Of a stretch of DNA of 64,000 nt, positions 27,634 through 37,684 are shown piece after piece; the first letter of the stretch is position 1, and every line of letters starts with the position of its first letter. Source of the stretch: Bradyrhizobium sp. NFR13 (GTDB taxonomy: Bacteria; Pseudomonadota; Alphaproteobacteria; Rhizobiales; Xanthobacteraceae); NCBI RefSeq assembly GCF_900114605.1, contig NZ_FOTP01000006.1, positions 186,001 through 250,000 of the forward strand. Reading direction: 5' to 3'. A model generated the notes under the pieces. The model did no database searches. It saw nothing but the letters and a program-made list of their open reading frames with translations, and had not been told where the DNA came from. Position numbers and translations under genes: made by a program.

Positions 27634-27762
27634 GGAAGCCACCCGTTTCCGCAATATCTGGTCGCGATGAGTCCCCCTGCATATCGAACGACCCTGCACG
27701 ATACGCCCACGAAATCATCAGGCCCCTTTCAACCATGGAGATCGTGAGGCAGGTCCATACAG

Positions 27763-28014
27763 CTAGCGACTGCTGTCCGTGCTCCGCTTTGATTTCTGCT
27801 TGGCCTTCGTATTATAGACGGGCAGCTGCCGGGGCTCCTCGACAATGATCGGGTGCTGCGGAATCTTCAGACGATCGATGCGAACGTCGTCCCGCAGGGC
27901 ATCCCGGTCCATCCGGTCACCGCGCTCGACGGAATCGCGTGGCTCCGCACTGGCGGCAAATGCCATGCAGATGAAGAGAATTGCCGTGCCTGTCGTCGCA
28001 ATCAACCGCCGCAT
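27763..28014 (-). CDS. Small exported protein, AEPRDSVERG family (copy 1)
   Basis: An 83-residue exported protein. The signal peptide (RRLIATTGTAILFICMAFAASA) is followed by the mature start AEPRDSVERGDRMDRDALRDDVR, a charged helix, then I-D-R-L-K-I-P and V-E-E-P-R-Q. I start at ATG 28014 because GAGAGG lies at good distance; 28017 and GTG 28020 are alternatives. A clear paralog is at 43494-43793. I do not recognise the family; the highly charged Asp/Arg stretch would suit a periplasmic binding or chaperone-like role, which is only a guess. Confidence 0.65.
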   Translation of the reverse strand: MRRLIATTGTAILFICMAFAASAEPRDSVERGDRMDRDALRDDVRIDRLKIPQHPIIVEEPRQLPVYNTKAKQKSKRSTDSSR

Positions 28015-28037
28015 CATCACCTCTCGTATCCTGATCT

Positions 28038-28850
28038 CTAGAACGCGAAGTCCAGCCGTGGGCCGATCATCCAGTCCCTATAGTGACGCAGCGCCACGTT
28101 CGAATTCCGCGCTTCGTAGATCACGTTGGTGGTGAGCGATACATTGCTGGCGATATTGTATTTCAAGCCGAGAGAGGCCGAATAGATCTGATCCTCCCGG
28201 TCCCGGTTCAAACCATCGGTGAACCAGAATGCCTCGAAAAATGGCGTACTGACGATGGACCATTTCGAATTCAGTTCCACCTCAATGCCGACCAGCGCAT
28301 CGAAACGCCAGCGCCTGGCCTCGGCGAGATCGGAGAACCGATAGGTGAGCTGGAGAAGCGGCGAGAGCGTGACATTGTCGAAGCTGAAATCGCGCGCGAT
28401 GGCACCCGTTATGTCGTGAGAGGTGAAGGCGAGATCGCGAAAGACGCCGTCGTAATCATATCTGTTTTCGTAGGTGGCGCTTATTCTCCAGCCATACAGA
28501 TTCTTCGTCAACCGCGCTCCCAGACGCGCAATGGCGGCGTTGGCATCATGCTCTCTGGAAAATGCTTCGAACTGGGCACGTGCAAAAATGCGGTAGGACA
28601 GGTCCGGCGCAAGTTTGCCGTCCAGCCGCAAGCTCACATCAGGCTCATAGTAAAAGTCCCCGCGCCGGTCATCGCGCGAAAACAGGGCATTGGCCGTGTA
28701 GGTGGGCGATAGGGATCCGACCACGCTCCAGGTCGGACTCATCGACGTATATTCGACCTTTCTGAGCTCGGTCAGGTCGATGTCGGCAGCTACTGCCCCG
28801 CCGGCATAGAGGAAGCTGGTTGCTGCCAGGACAATTCCCGATCCACGCAT
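28038..28850 (-). CDS. Outer-membrane beta-barrel protein
   Basis: A 270-residue protein with a signal peptide (IVLAATSFLYAGGAVAA) and then alternating hydrophobic/polar strands, such as SVVGSLSPTYTANALFSRDD and VSLTTNVIYEARNSNVAL, ending in aromatic Phe (RLDFAF), the usual sign of beta-barrels inserted by the BAM machinery. The start at ATG 28850 has GGGGAG six bases upstream. It lies downstream of arcA on the same strand, 102 bp apart, so it could be in the arc unit; the cargo is unknown. Confidence 0.75.
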   Translation of the reverse strand: MRGSGIVLAATSFLYAGGAVAADIDLTELRKVEYTSMSPTWSVVGSLSPTYTANALFSRDDRRGDFYYEPDVSLRLDGKLAPDLSYRIFARAQFEAFSREHDANAAIARLGARLTKNLYGWRISATYENRYDYDGVFRDLAFTSHDITGAIARDFSFDNVTLSPLLQLTYRFSDLAEARRWRFDALVGIEVELNSKWSIVSTPFFEAFWFTDGLNRDREDQIYSASLGLKYNIASNVSLTTNVIYEARNSNVALRHYRDWMIGPRLDFAF

Positions 28851-28952
28851 TGCACACTCCCCAGACAATTACTCTCCGTCGGTCGATGGCGCTGGCTTCG
28901 ATGATGACAGCCCCATGATCTCGCTCCCCCGAGCGGAGAATGGCCGATAGTG

Positions 28953-30206
28953 CTAGTAGTCCACGGCATCGCGGATAATCGGACAGGTCATACAGTGGCC
29001 GCCACCACGGCCGCGACCGAGTTCCGCGCCGACGATCGTAATCACCTCGATGCCCTCCTTGCGAAGCAGCGTGTTGGTGTAGGTGTTACGATCATAAGCA
29101 TAGACGACACCCGGCGATGCGCAAACGAGATTTGCGCCACTGTCCCATTGAGTCCGCTCCCGCTGATAGTCACTGCCACCGGCTTCGACCACCCGCAGCT
29201 TCTTGAGGCCCAGTGCTTCCTCGACGACGCAGACAAATGACTTCTTCTCCGCATGCAGTTCGACCCCGCTCGGATGATCGCTCGGACGATAGGAATAGGT
29301 ACGCGTCTGGTTCATGAAATCCGGCGCGAGCAACACGCAGTCGCGGTCGGCGAATGTGAAAACAGTATCGAGATGCATGGCCGCGCGGATCTTCGGCATC
29401 GCCGCAACAATCACGCGCTCCGCGGCCTTCTTTTTGAACAAGGTCGCGGCAAGTTGGCTGATCGCCTGACGGGAGGTGCGTTCGCTCATGCCAATCAGCA
29501 CCACCCCCTTGCCGATAGGCATCACATCGCCCCCCTCTAGCGTGGCCAGGCCGTGGTCCTCCGTCGGGTCGCCCCACCAGACATTGACGTTGCCGGCAAA
29601 ATCGGGATGAAACTTGTAGATCGCGGTGGTGAGGATCGTTTCCTCATGTCGCGCAGGCCAGTACAGCGCGTTGAGGGTGACACCGCCATAGATCCAGCAG
29701 GTCGTGTCGCGCGTATAAAGCGTGTTCGGCAGCGGCGGGAGAAGGTATTCAGTCGCCCCCGCGGCCTCCTTCACCATCCTGAGTGCAGCGCCTCCATGCG
29801 CTTCGGGAAAGTCATGAGTCGACAGGCCACCGATCAGCGTTTCCGCGAGCTTTCGGTTATCCAGCCCGGACAAGTAGCTTTTGAGCTCGTCGATGAAGCC
29901 AAGGCCAACCTGGTTCGGCACGACCTGATTATCCAGGATCCAGGCCTTGCCCTCCGGGACTGCGAGCGTCTCGGCGAGCAGGTTGTGCATCTCGACGACA
30001 TCGACGCCGCGGTCTCGCATTTTGGTGACGAAATCGAAGTGGTCGCGCTTCGCATTATCGACCCAGAGCACATCATCAAACAGCAACTGATCGCAGTTAG
30101 ACGGGGTCAAGCGTGTATGAGCAAGGCCCGGAGAACAGACCAGGACCTTGCGCAGCTGGCCAACTTCGGAGTGCACACCAAACGAGACTTTTTTTGCGCT
30201 GGCCAT
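28953..30206 (-). CDS. arcA: Arginine deiminase
   Basis: The enzyme hydrolyses L-arginine to citrulline and ammonia; the ammonia can raise cytoplasmic pH. The 417-residue protein has all landmarks: [52 protein letters not shown], the [10 protein letters not shown] block, [12 protein letters not shown] and the C-terminal [14 protein letters not shown] with catalytic Cys405. GGGAG lies upstream of ATG 30206. The exchanger arcD begins upstream on the same strand, 20 bp away, forming an arcD-arcA unit. The next steps of the pathway (arcB, ornithine carbamoyltransferase; arcC, carbamate kinase) are not in this window. Confidence 0.96.
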   Translation of the reverse strand: MASAKKVSFGVHSEVGQLRKVLVCSPGLAHTRLTPSNCDQLLFDDVLWVDNAKRDHFDFVTKMRDRGVDVVEMHNLLAETLAVPEGKAWILDNQVVPNQVGLGFIDELKSYLSGLDNRKLAETLIGGLSTHDFPEAHGGAALRMVKEAAGATEYLLPPLPNTLYTRDTTCWIYGGVTLNALYWPARHEETILTTAIYKFHPDFAGNVNVWWGDPTEDHGLATLEGGDVMPIGKGVVLIGMSERTSRQAISQLAATLFKKKAAERVIVAAMPKIRAAMHLDTVFTFADRDCVLLAPDFMNQTRTYSYRPSDHPSGVELHAEKKSFVCVVEEALGLKKLRVVEAGGSDYQRERTQWDSGANLVCASPGVVYAYDRNTYTNTLLRKEGIEVITIVGAELGRGRGGGHCMTCPIIRDAVDY

Positions 30207-30226
30207 CGTGAACTCCCATCGATTTC

Positions 30227-31657
30227 CTAGATGCTGATATAGCCGGTGGCGAGGCCATGGATGCCGACAATGCATCCGACGACAGCGACGCCGAACAGGA
30301 CCCATTCTGCCGGAGTGAAGAGCTGCTGTTTGAGCTCCCTCCGTGTGATGAAATACAGGATTGTGCCGGGCGCGTAGATGATGAAGCCAAGCAGCAGAAA
30401 CTTCATACCGCCGGCGAACAGCAGGAAGATCGTGTAGGCTGTCGCCAGAACAGCGATGATCGTGTCCTTGCGCAGATCGCTCGGATCGGTCTCGTAAGTC
30501 TCCTTGCGATAGACCAGCATCAGCGCGAACGCCGCCGAGAGGAAATACGGAATCAGCGACAGGTGGCTGCACAGCGAAAGAGCGAAGGTGAAGGCATCGT
30601 CGGAAAACAACGTCGCGATGAGCACAGCCTGAACCAGCAACGTGCTCATCAGGAGCGCCATTGACGGAACCTGATTTGCGTTTTCGCGCGCCAGGAAGGC
30701 CGGCATGTCTTGCCTCTTCGCCGCAACCGACAGCACTTCGGCGGCCATCAGGGTCCAGGCAAGATAGGCCCCGAGCACCGAGATAATTACGCCGATGCCG
30801 ATGAAGATGGCACCCCAATGACCAACGGCCGCTTCGAGCACGCCGCCAACCGAGGGTTGACGCAGTTGCGCCAGTTCTTCGCGGGGGAGGATGCCGTATG
30901 CAAGAATAGACACCGACGCGAACAAAGCCAACACGGCCAAAAATCCCGTCACGGTCGCAATACCGACGTCCTCGCGCCGTTGCGCGAAGCGGGAGTAGTT
31001 GCTGGCGCCTTCGATGCCGAGAAACACGAAGACCGTGACCAGCATCGTCGCCTTGATCTGCGCGAAGAGATTTCCGTAGTCCCCGCTTGCGCCGCCCCAG
31101 AGGTTTCCGACGAACACATCCGGCTTGAAGAAGAAGATCGACAGGACGACGAACAACAGCAGCGGAATGAGTTTGGCAATCGTCACGATCTTGTTGATCG
31201 CTGCCGCCTCCTTGACGCCGCGCAGCACAAGGAAATGGAACGCCCAGACACCGACCGACGATAGTGCGATGGCAGTGACCGTATTGCCCTGACCGAGCGC
31301 GGGGAACAATGCGCCGAGCGTCGACTTGATCAGAATCCAATAGGATACGTTGCCGACGCAGGCACTGGCCCAGTAACCAAAGGCGGAGAAGAAGCCGACA
31401 TAGGGCCCGAACCCCTCCCGCGCATAGGCGTAGACGCCCGCATCGAGATCCGGCTTGCGGTTGGCCAGCGTCTGAAACACAAATCCCAGCATCAGCATGC
31501 CGGCACCGGCGACGGCCCAAGCGATCAGCGCTCCATAGATGCCCGTGGCCTGAGCAAAGTTACGCGGTATCGAAAACACACCGGCGCCGACCATCCCGCC
31601 GACCACCATGGCCGTGAGCGTCCAAAGCGGCAGTTTCTGGTCGCCAGCATTGCTCAT
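30227..31657 (-). CDS. arcD: APC-family arginine/ornithine-type antiporter (ArcD-like)
   Basis: A 476-residue basic amino acid/polyamine antiporter with about twelve helices. Starting [12 protein letters not shown], it has the conserved first helix [23 protein letters not shown], in which the G-x-G-x-F stretch binds the amino-acid backbone, and later [21 protein letters not shown]. With arcA it would exchange arginine for ornithine or citrulline. The ATG at 31657 is chosen; the upstream TTG at 31675 is less likely. The roughly 390 bp between it and the RND permease hold its promoter and two CCCTAGG motifs. Confidence 0.9.
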   Translation of the reverse strand: MSNAGDQKLPLWTLTAMVVGGMVGAGVFSIPRNFAQATGIYGALIAWAVAGAGMLMLGFVFQTLANRKPDLDAGVYAYAREGFGPYVGFFSAFGYWASACVGNVSYWILIKSTLGALFPALGQGNTVTAIALSSVGVWAFHFLVLRGVKEAAAINKIVTIAKLIPLLLFVVLSIFFFKPDVFVGNLWGGASGDYGNLFAQIKATMLVTVFVFLGIEGASNYSRFAQRREDVGIATVTGFLAVLALFASVSILAYGILPREELAQLRQPSVGGVLEAAVGHWGAIFIGIGVIISVLGAYLAWTLMAAEVLSVAAKRQDMPAFLARENANQVPSMALLMSTLLVQAVLIATLFSDDAFTFALSLCSHLSLIPYFLSAAFALMLVYRKETYETDPSDLRKDTIIAVLATAYTIFLLFAGGMKFLLLGFIIYAPGTILYFITRRELKQQLFTPAEWVLFGVAVVGCIVGIHGLATGYISI

Positions 31658-31980
31658 GGCTGAAGCGCTCCCCAAAGCACGCTCAAGGGCAGATGCAGCC
31701 GGCCTGCATATGGGGCCTGCAGGCGATCACCTGCGACCGGGGCATGCAAGACATCACGATGGGTTCGAGGAAAGCGACGGGATTGAGGAAAGTTCGGCCA
31801 CGAAGAATTTGCGCATCGATTATGTTGCGCAGCGTCATGAGCCGGGCACGGAAAACACACCGCTGCGCGCAAGGCGCGGGCAGACGCAAACGACATCAGG
31901 TCCTGCACCGTGTGCCCCTTTCCAACACCAATGACTGGAATGAAGAGCACATTCGGGATGCACCACGATATCGGGTGATG

Positions 31981-32010
31981 CCCTAGGCCGAACACGGGAG
32001 TTTCCCTAGG
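31981..32010. promoter_or_regulatory. Paired CCCTAGG motifs upstream of arcD
   Basis: CCCTAGG occurs at 31981-31987 and again at 32004-32010 (TTTCCCTAGG), 23 bp apart, about two helical turns. Both lie in the 393 bp between arcD (start 31657) and the RND permease stop (32051), roughly 330 bp upstream of the arcD start. The same CCCTAGG core, in TTTTCCCTAGG and ATCCCCTAGG contexts, recurs between 42468 and 42602. No other function in the rest of this gap is visible. Confidence 0.35.
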
Positions 32011-32050
32011 TGCCGAAGCGGGCGCCGGCGCTGAATAGCGCACGATCCGA

Positions 32051-35000
32051 CTATGCTTGCGCCGATGGGCGCGAGTCCGCCGCCCCTTCTTTGCCCCTGA
32101 ACCATGCCACATACAATGTCGGCAGGAAGATCAGGGTGAGAAGCGTCGCAACCAGAAGCCCACCCATGATCGCAAAGGCCATCGGCCCCCAGAACACCGT
32201 CGGAGCGATCGGTATCATGCCGAGCACGGTCGACACGGCCGTCAGCATGATCGGGCGGAAACGTGAGCTCGAGGCATCCAGCGCCGCGTCCCACACGCTT
32301 TTCCCCTCACTGCGTTCAGCATCAATCTGACCGATCAGGATTACCGCATTTTTTGTGATCATGCCGATCAGTGCGAGAATCCCCAGAATCGCAACGAAGC
32401 CGAGCGGCCTGCCTGACAGCAGAAGGGCGGCGACCACGCCGATAAGCCCAAGCGGCGCCACGCTCAGGACGAGAAATAGCCGCTGAAAGCTCTGGAGCTG
32501 GATCATGAGGACCGTAAACATGATCAGCAGCATCGCCGGCACAACGGCGATGACCGACGCCTGCGATTTCTGGCTTTCTTCAACCGTGCCCCCAACCACG
32601 ATGCGGTAGGATGCTGGAACGGTCTTCGCCAGGGCGGCAATGGCCGGCGTCAGCGAAGTGACAACGGATTCCGGAATTGCACCGGCGGCGATATCCGTCT
32701 GCACCGTCAGGGTCGGGACACGGTCGCGCCGCCAGATCAGGGGATATTCCTGCTCGTATTCGAAACTTGCAAACTGGCTGAGCGAAACCGTCTGCCCGCC
32801 TGGCAGCGGGACTTGCAAATTACGCAAATTGGCCAGCGAGACGCGCTGCTCATCGACCGCGCGCGCAACAATATCGACCAAATAGATATCATCGCGAACC
32901 TGGGTGACCGTGGTGCCCGAGATGACCGTGTTCAGCACGCCTGCCAAAGCTTGAGAACTCAGACCCAGCAACCGCGCCTTGTCCTGATTGATTCGAATGC
33001 GCACCTGCCTTGCCGGCTCGATCCAGTCGAAATTGACGCCATTCGTCTTGGGGTTGGCGGCGATGACCTGGGCAAGCTTGAACGCAATTTCGCGCACCAT
33101 GCCGATGTCAGGACCACTGACGCGATATTGTACGGGCCAGCCGACCGGCGGCCCAAGCTCGAGGGGCGAGACCCGTGTAATCGCACTGGGAAAATCATTC
33201 GCCAGCAGCGTCTCCAGCTTTGCGCGGATGCGGTCACGCGCCGCGACATCCTTTGCGACAACCACCGACTGGGTAAAGAAATCATTTGGCAGCTGAACAT
33301 TGAGCGGAAGGTAGAACCGGATGGCGCCGCGGCCCACATAGGTGCTCCAGCGTGCAACGTCCGGATCACTCTTCAGGGCGGCATCGAATTTCTGTGCGGC
33401 TGTCCTGCTGGCATGAATGGATGCGTTCTGCGGCAGACTGATATCGACGAGCAATTCCGGACGATCGGACGACGGGAAGAATTGCCGGGGGATGAACGGG
33501 AGCAGAAGAAACGAGCCGACGAAAAGCACCAGCGAGAGCGCGATGGTCAGCCATTTCGCCCGCATGGCGAATATCAGGAAGCCGCGATACCACCTGAAAA
33601 CTCTGCCGGGGGCGTCTGTCTTGCGTTCCGTCGGCGGCTTGAGGATGACAACGCCCATCAGCGGAGCGAAGATCACCGCAACGAACCATGAGACGATCAG
33701 CGCGATACTAACAACGGCAAAGAGGGAGAACGTGTATTCTCCCGCAGAACTCGCGGCAAAGCCGACAGGAACGAAGCCCGCGATGGTCACGAGCGTTCCC
33801 GCCAGCATCGCAAACGCATAGGTGCGAAAGGCAAAGCTGGCAGCCTGGACCTTGTCGTCGCCTGCGGCCAGCCGGTTCAGGGTGGCATCCGTGGTGGTCA
33901 TTGCATCATCGACGAGGAGCGCGAGGGCGATAATGAGCGCGCCGAGCGATATGCGCTGCATGTCGATTCCGGCAAGCTTCATGATCGGGAACACGATGGC
34001 AAGTGTCAGTGGGATGGACAGCGCAATGATCAGGCCCGGGCGCACGCCGAGGCTGATAAAACTCACCACGAGAATGATGGCAATTGCCTGCAGCAGTGAC
34101 GTCATGAATTCTGAAATGGCACTCTCGACCGTAACAGCCTGGTCGGCAATGAGCTTCGGTTCGATGCCAATCGGAAGATCCGCCGTGATCGCAGCCATCG
34201 CCCGCTTCAGATTCTTGCCGAGCGCGAGAATGTCTCCGCCGTCACGCATCGAGATGGCCAGGCCAATGGCGGGCTCGCCGTTGACGCGAAACAGAGGCTG
34301 CGGCGGATCGGCATAGCCGCGGGTAATCCGGGCGATGTCGCTCAGGCGGATCATGCGCCCGCCGGCGACGAAATTGATGTCGGCGACATCTTGCTCGGAC
34401 TGAAATGCGCCCGACACCCGAAGCGATAACGTCTCGTCGCTCGTTTGAATCGTGCCGGCTGGCCTTATGATATTCTGCGTCTGGAGAGCGGACAGCAGTG
34501 CCGTGCGGTCGATGCCGAGGCTTGCCAGTTCCTTCATCGAGAATTCAACGAAGATCCGCTCGTCCTGAGCCCCCAGCAACTCGATTTTCGATACGTCGGG
34601 GACAAGAAGAAGCTTCGAGCGCACGTCTTCCACATAGTCGCGAAGCGCGCGGTGCGTAAAGCCGTCGCTCGTGAAGCCATAGATAATTCCGAACGTATCG
34701 CCGAAATCATCGTCAAACCCGGGGCCGACCACCCCTGCCGGCAGCGTATGGCGCATGTCGCCGATGTTCTTGCGCACCTGATACCAGGTGTCGGCCACTT
34801 GCGCGGCGTTCGTGCTCCCCTGCAGGTTTACAAAGATCGTGGTGACGCCTGCCCGCGTAAAACTGCGCAGGAAATCCAGATGAGGTGTTTCCTGCAGCTT
34901 GCGCTCGAGCCGCTCGGTGACCTGTTTGACGGTCTCCTCGACCGTTGCTCCGGGCCATGCCGCCTGAACGACCATCGTCTTGATGATGAACGACGGGTCC

Positions 35001-35116
35001 TCGCTGCGACCGAGGCGGAAATAGGACAGGACACCAAAGATAACGGCAATAATCATGACGTAAATCACCAGGGAACGGTGCCTAAGTGCCCATTCCGAGA
35101 GATTGAAGCCGGTCAT
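32051..35116 (-). CDS. RND-family efflux pump permease
   Basis: A 1021-residue inner-membrane RND pump with the usual two sets of helices and two large periplasmic loops. Landmarks are the N-terminal RHRSLVIYVMIIAVIFGVLSYFRLGRSEDP, the conserved AWPGATVEETVKQVTERLER, the transmembrane helix-4 proton-relay region LGALIIALALLVDDAMTTTDATL with two Asp, and the second-half LGFVAILGILALIGMITKNAVILI. It exports small molecules using the proton gradient. Its start overlaps the adaptor gene end by 4 bp (35113-35116). No TolC-like outer-membrane factor is in the window, so it must use one encoded elsewhere. Confidence 0.94.
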   Translation of the reverse strand: MTGFNLSEWALRHRSLVIYVMIIAVIFGVLSYFRLGRSEDPSFIIKTMVVQAAWPGATVEETVKQVTERLERKLQETPHLDFLRSFTRAGVTTIFVNLQGSTNAAQVADTWYQVRKNIGDMRHTLPAGVVGPGFDDDFGDTFGIIYGFTSDGFTHRALRDYVEDVRSKLLLVPDVSKIELLGAQDERIFVEFSMKELASLGIDRTALLSALQTQNIIRPAGTIQTSDETLSLRVSGAFQSEQDVADINFVAGGRMIRLSDIARITRGYADPPQPLFRVNGEPAIGLAISMRDGGDILALGKNLKRAMAAITADLPIGIEPKLIADQAVTVESAISEFMTSLLQAIAIILVVSFISLGVRPGLIIALSIPLTLAIVFPIMKLAGIDMQRISLGALIIALALLVDDAMTTTDATLNRLAAGDDKVQAASFAFRTYAFAMLAGTLVTIAGFVPVGFAASSAGEYTFSLFAVVSIALIVSWFVAVIFAPLMGVVILKPPTERKTDAPGRVFRWYRGFLIFAMRAKWLTIALSLVLFVGSFLLLPFIPRQFFPSSDRPELLVDISLPQNASIHASRTAAQKFDAALKSDPDVARWSTYVGRGAIRFYLPLNVQLPNDFFTQSVVVAKDVAARDRIRAKLETLLANDFPSAITRVSPLELGPPVGWPVQYRVSGPDIGMVREIAFKLAQVIAANPKTNGVNFDWIEPARQVRIRINQDKARLLGLSSQALAGVLNTVISGTTVTQVRDDIYLVDIVARAVDEQRVSLANLRNLQVPLPGGQTVSLSQFASFEYEQEYPLIWRRDRVPTLTVQTDIAAGAIPESVVTSLTPAIAALAKTVPASYRIVVGGTVEESQKSQASVIAVVPAMLLIMFTVLMIQLQSFQRLFLVLSVAPLGLIGVVAALLLSGRPLGFVAILGILALIGMITKNAVILIGQIDAERSEGKSVWDAALDASSSRFRPIMLTAVSTVLGMIPIAPTVFWGPMAFAIMGGLLVATLLTLIFLPTLYVAWFRGKEGAADSRPSAQA

Positions 35117-36234
35117 TGCTCTGACCCAAGCAGGCGTATTTTCTGGCCGGGGTGCAGTGCCTGCACACCCGCGGTCACGACGATCTCTCCCGTATCGAGT
35201 CCCTGCGATACGACGACCTGTGCTTGCTCGAAGCGCAGGACGTCCACGTTTCGGATCGAAACCGTCCGGTTCGCGGGATCGACGATCCAGACTGCGGGCT
35301 GTTGATTGGCCCGCGTCAATGCCGATGCCGGGATCTCTATGATGGGGACGGCATCCATTTGCATGCGCCCCACGACGGTCGCGCCAAGCCGCATGGTCGA
35401 CGGCGGATCCGTCAGGCCAACCTTGATTTCAAAGGTGCGCGTGACGGGATCGGCCTGGGCGCCGACCTCACGGATGCGGCCGTGAGCCGTCACGTCGGGA
35501 TCGTCCGTCAGGCTGACGGTTATTTGCGGATCGCTCGGTGCTGATCGAAAGAACTGAGCCGGTACGTCGAAAACTGCGTCGCGACCATCTTTACGTGCCA
35601 GCCTGACAATCATTTGTCCGGCCTGGACGACTTCTCCAGCGCCTGGCCCGACAGCCGTGATGACGCCCGGTGCGTCCGCCTTCAGCTCGGTAAAGCTCAC
35701 CAGATCATGTGCCGTCTTGAGCTGCGCCTCGGCGGCATCGACCTGCGATTGAGCGGTTTGTTGCGCTTGCGTTGCCTGGTCGTAGTTGACGCGCGTGGTC
35801 CAGCCCTGTGCAAGCAGTGTCTGCTGGCGATCAAAATGATTGCGCGCCTGGGTCAGTTGCCCCTGCGCCGCCGCGACTGCCGCCTGGGCCTGGCGCAACG
35901 TGTTCAACTCATTCTGGGATTCAAGCCGCGCGATGACCTGACCGGGCTGCACCCGGTCTCCGGTTCTTCCGTTGTTTTCGATGAGCCGGCCCGAGATGCG
36001 AAATGCCAGCGCCACCTCGTCTTCCGCTTCGATACGGCCGGTGAATGAAAGCGGCGCGCCCGCTACGCTCTTCGCAACAGTGACCGCGCGCACGGGCCGC
36101 ACGACAGGAGCAGTTTCATCAGTCTCCCTGCTGCATGCCGTCAGCAGAAATGCCGGCAGAATTATTAGAATAACTATAATCGTCCGACATCGTGTCACTC
36201 CGCATATGTCAGCATCACTGGCATACGCAGGCAT
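35113..36234 (-). CDS. RND efflux periplasmic adaptor (membrane fusion protein)
   Basis: A 373-residue lipoprotein adaptor. The lipobox LTAC follows a hydrophobic segment (TIIVILIILPAFLLTAC). The barrel-sandwich half-domain reads RISGRLIENNGRTGDRVQPGQVIARL; a long helical hairpin (LRQAQAAVAAAQGQLTQARNHFDRQQTLLAQG) follows, then FTELKADAPGVITAVGPGAGEVVQAGQ and the C-terminal ALTRANQQPAVWIV. It bridges the permease and an outer-membrane channel. I start at ATG 36234 (GAGGG seven bases upstream); earlier starts lack ribosome sites. The operon order is adaptor-permease. Confidence 0.92.
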   Translation of the reverse strand: MPAYASDADICGVTRCRTIIVILIILPAFLLTACSRETDETAPVVRPVRAVTVAKSVAGAPLSFTGRIEAEDEVALAFRISGRLIENNGRTGDRVQPGQVIARLESQNELNTLRQAQAAVAAAQGQLTQARNHFDRQQTLLAQGWTTRVNYDQATQAQQTAQSQVDAAEAQLKTAHDLVSFTELKADAPGVITAVGPGAGEVVQAGQMIVRLARKDGRDAVFDVPAQFFRSAPSDPQITVSLTDDPDVTAHGRIREVGAQADPVTRTFEIKVGLTDPPSTMRLGATVVGRMQMDAVPIIEIPASALTRANQQPAVWIVDPANRTVSIRNVDVLRFEQAQVVVSQGLDTGEIVVTAGVQALHPGQKIRLLGSEQ

Positions 36235-36705
36235 GAATGGACCCTCGATGACCATGATTGCGCCGCCACATTCACCCGACCGCCATGCAGAAACAGATAG
36301 CAGCTCCTGTCTATGCGATCGCTTGCCCGCCAATTTTTCTATGACTGAAAGTATTCTGGGGTTGCGGACATCTGGCCGGTATCGGGAAAACTACTGATCG
36401 CACGAACGATTCTCTGATGCGCTGCCGGACACTCCCAAATCGCAACAAGATTCATGCGTCCAGTTGAAGGCGATCAGGTTCCTTGTGCAGAGCAAACGCG
36501 GCAATTAACTGAAATTACTTCCATTGTTACTTCGATGTTTTCAGCGTGAGAATAGTCAATCGCGGCATCAAACGATCTGACGACATCTCACTTGACGTCA
36601 ATTCAATCAGAGGTACTTAGTAGGGAGGACTTCCCGCGAGAGAGCCATGGCATTTAACCTTAGTGGTTATCTGCTCATCGCTCGATCCAAGATGCATCGG
36701 ACTAC
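36235..36705. promoter_or_regulatory. Divergent intergenic region, RND pump and histidine kinase
   Basis: This 471-bp region without a gene separates the RND adaptor (minus strand) and the histidine kinase (plus strand), so it should hold both promoters. TTGAAGGCGATCAG at 36464-36477 resembles an FNR/FixK half-site pair (one mismatch at the last consensus base). TACTTAGTA at 36613-36621 and an AT-rich stretch around 36500-36560 could be promoter-associated. None of these is strong enough to name a regulator. Confidence 0.3.
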
Positions 36706-37563
36706 ATGATGGCCCACAAGGCTCACGTAGACGAATCGTGTCGAATTCATGTTCGGGCAAAGGTCGTCGCTCACGACACTTTCAACGGCACTGCTAGCGC
36801 GCGAACAAAGTCGAAACCCGGCAAATCAAGCCTTGAGATCCAGCTTTTGGCGCTGCAAGAGGATATGCAGCAGCGGATTGCATCAGACCTTCACGATTCG
36901 ACTTGCCAGCATCTGCTGGCCGCGAGTTTGAATATGATGCGCATGAGGCACGCCGTCGCTGATATCGGCAGTGCCATAAAAGTTTGTGATGAGATCGACG
37001 CGTCAATCGGTGAAGCCCTTAGGGAAATCAGGGCTTTTACTTATCTCTTGCATCCCCAGAACTTGCTCGACGGCAGACTGAAGTCGGCGATCGAGCAGTT
37101 TGCGATGGGCCTTTCATCGCGGACATCGCTGGAGACGCGTCTCAAGATCGATGCCGCGGTCGATAAATTGCCCAATGACACACAGCGTTCGTTGCTGCGC
37201 GTTGTCCAGGAAGCCCTCGCGAACGTCTTTAGGCACGCGAAAGCGACGCTGGTGACCGTCTCGATCAAGGCCACAGACACCAACATCACGCTTCGGATTA
37301 GCGATAACGGCTGCGGAATGCCGCTCTCCCAAACGAGAGATGGCCATGAAGCAGTGTCACTTGGCGTTGGAATTCCGGCCATGAGAGCGAGACTGGATCA
37401 GATGCGAGGCACATTCGAGATCCACTCGTCATCCACTGCGGAATGCAGCGGGACCACGGTGTACGCGACTATTCCGCGAGCCATCTCGCGCAAAGGAAAC
37501 AAGCCCGTGGATATCCACCAGGGCGGCCGGGGACCGGCGAAAACCCGACAATCGCATGGCTGA
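36706..37563 (+). CDS. Cytoplasmic sensor histidine kinase (NarL-partner HisKA_3 type)
   Basis: A 285-residue kinase without a transmembrane segment or a recognisable sensory domain. The first 45 residues are polar. The HisKA_3 dimerisation/phosphoacceptor segment carries the D-L-H-D motif with His63 in RIASDLHDSTCQHL, and the C-terminal ATP-binding domain has VVQEALANVFRHA (N box) and ISDNGCGM (G box). It would phosphorylate the two response regulators encoded right downstream (37685 and 38447). It may need a partner protein to sense its signal. Confidence 0.88.
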   Translation: MMAHKAHVDESCRIHVRAKVVAHDTFNGTASARTKSKPGKSSLEIQLLALQEDMQQRIASDLHDSTCQHLLAASLNMMRMRHAVADIGSAIKVCDEIDASIGEALREIRAFTYLLHPQNLLDGRLKSAIEQFAMGLSSRTSLETRLKIDAAVDKLPNDTQRSLLRVVQEALANVFRHAKATLVTVSIKATDTNITLRISDNGCGMPLSQTRDGHEAVSLGVGIPAMRARLDQMRGTFEIHSSSTAECSGTTVYATIPRAISRKGNKPVDIHQGGRGPAKTRQSHG

Positions 37564-37684
37564 AGGCCAGCCAACGATTTCAAAAATCCAACGCTCAGAG
37601 AGGACAAGGAATTTCAGAGGTTAGATTTTCTCGATGAAAGTATTTCGCCGTCCGTAAAGAAATGACATCGGAGTGCTGAGAACC

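Noticed and set aside
28953-31520. An 855-codon minus-strand frame that covers arcA and most of arcD
   Set aside because: Only the part below 30206 is arcA; the rest is an out-of-frame reading of arcD with a Cys/Arg-rich, domain-free translation and no ribosome site.
36464-36477. FNR/FixK box TTGAAGGCGATCAG
   Set aside because: One mismatch from consensus and only one copy; not enough to claim oxygen control.
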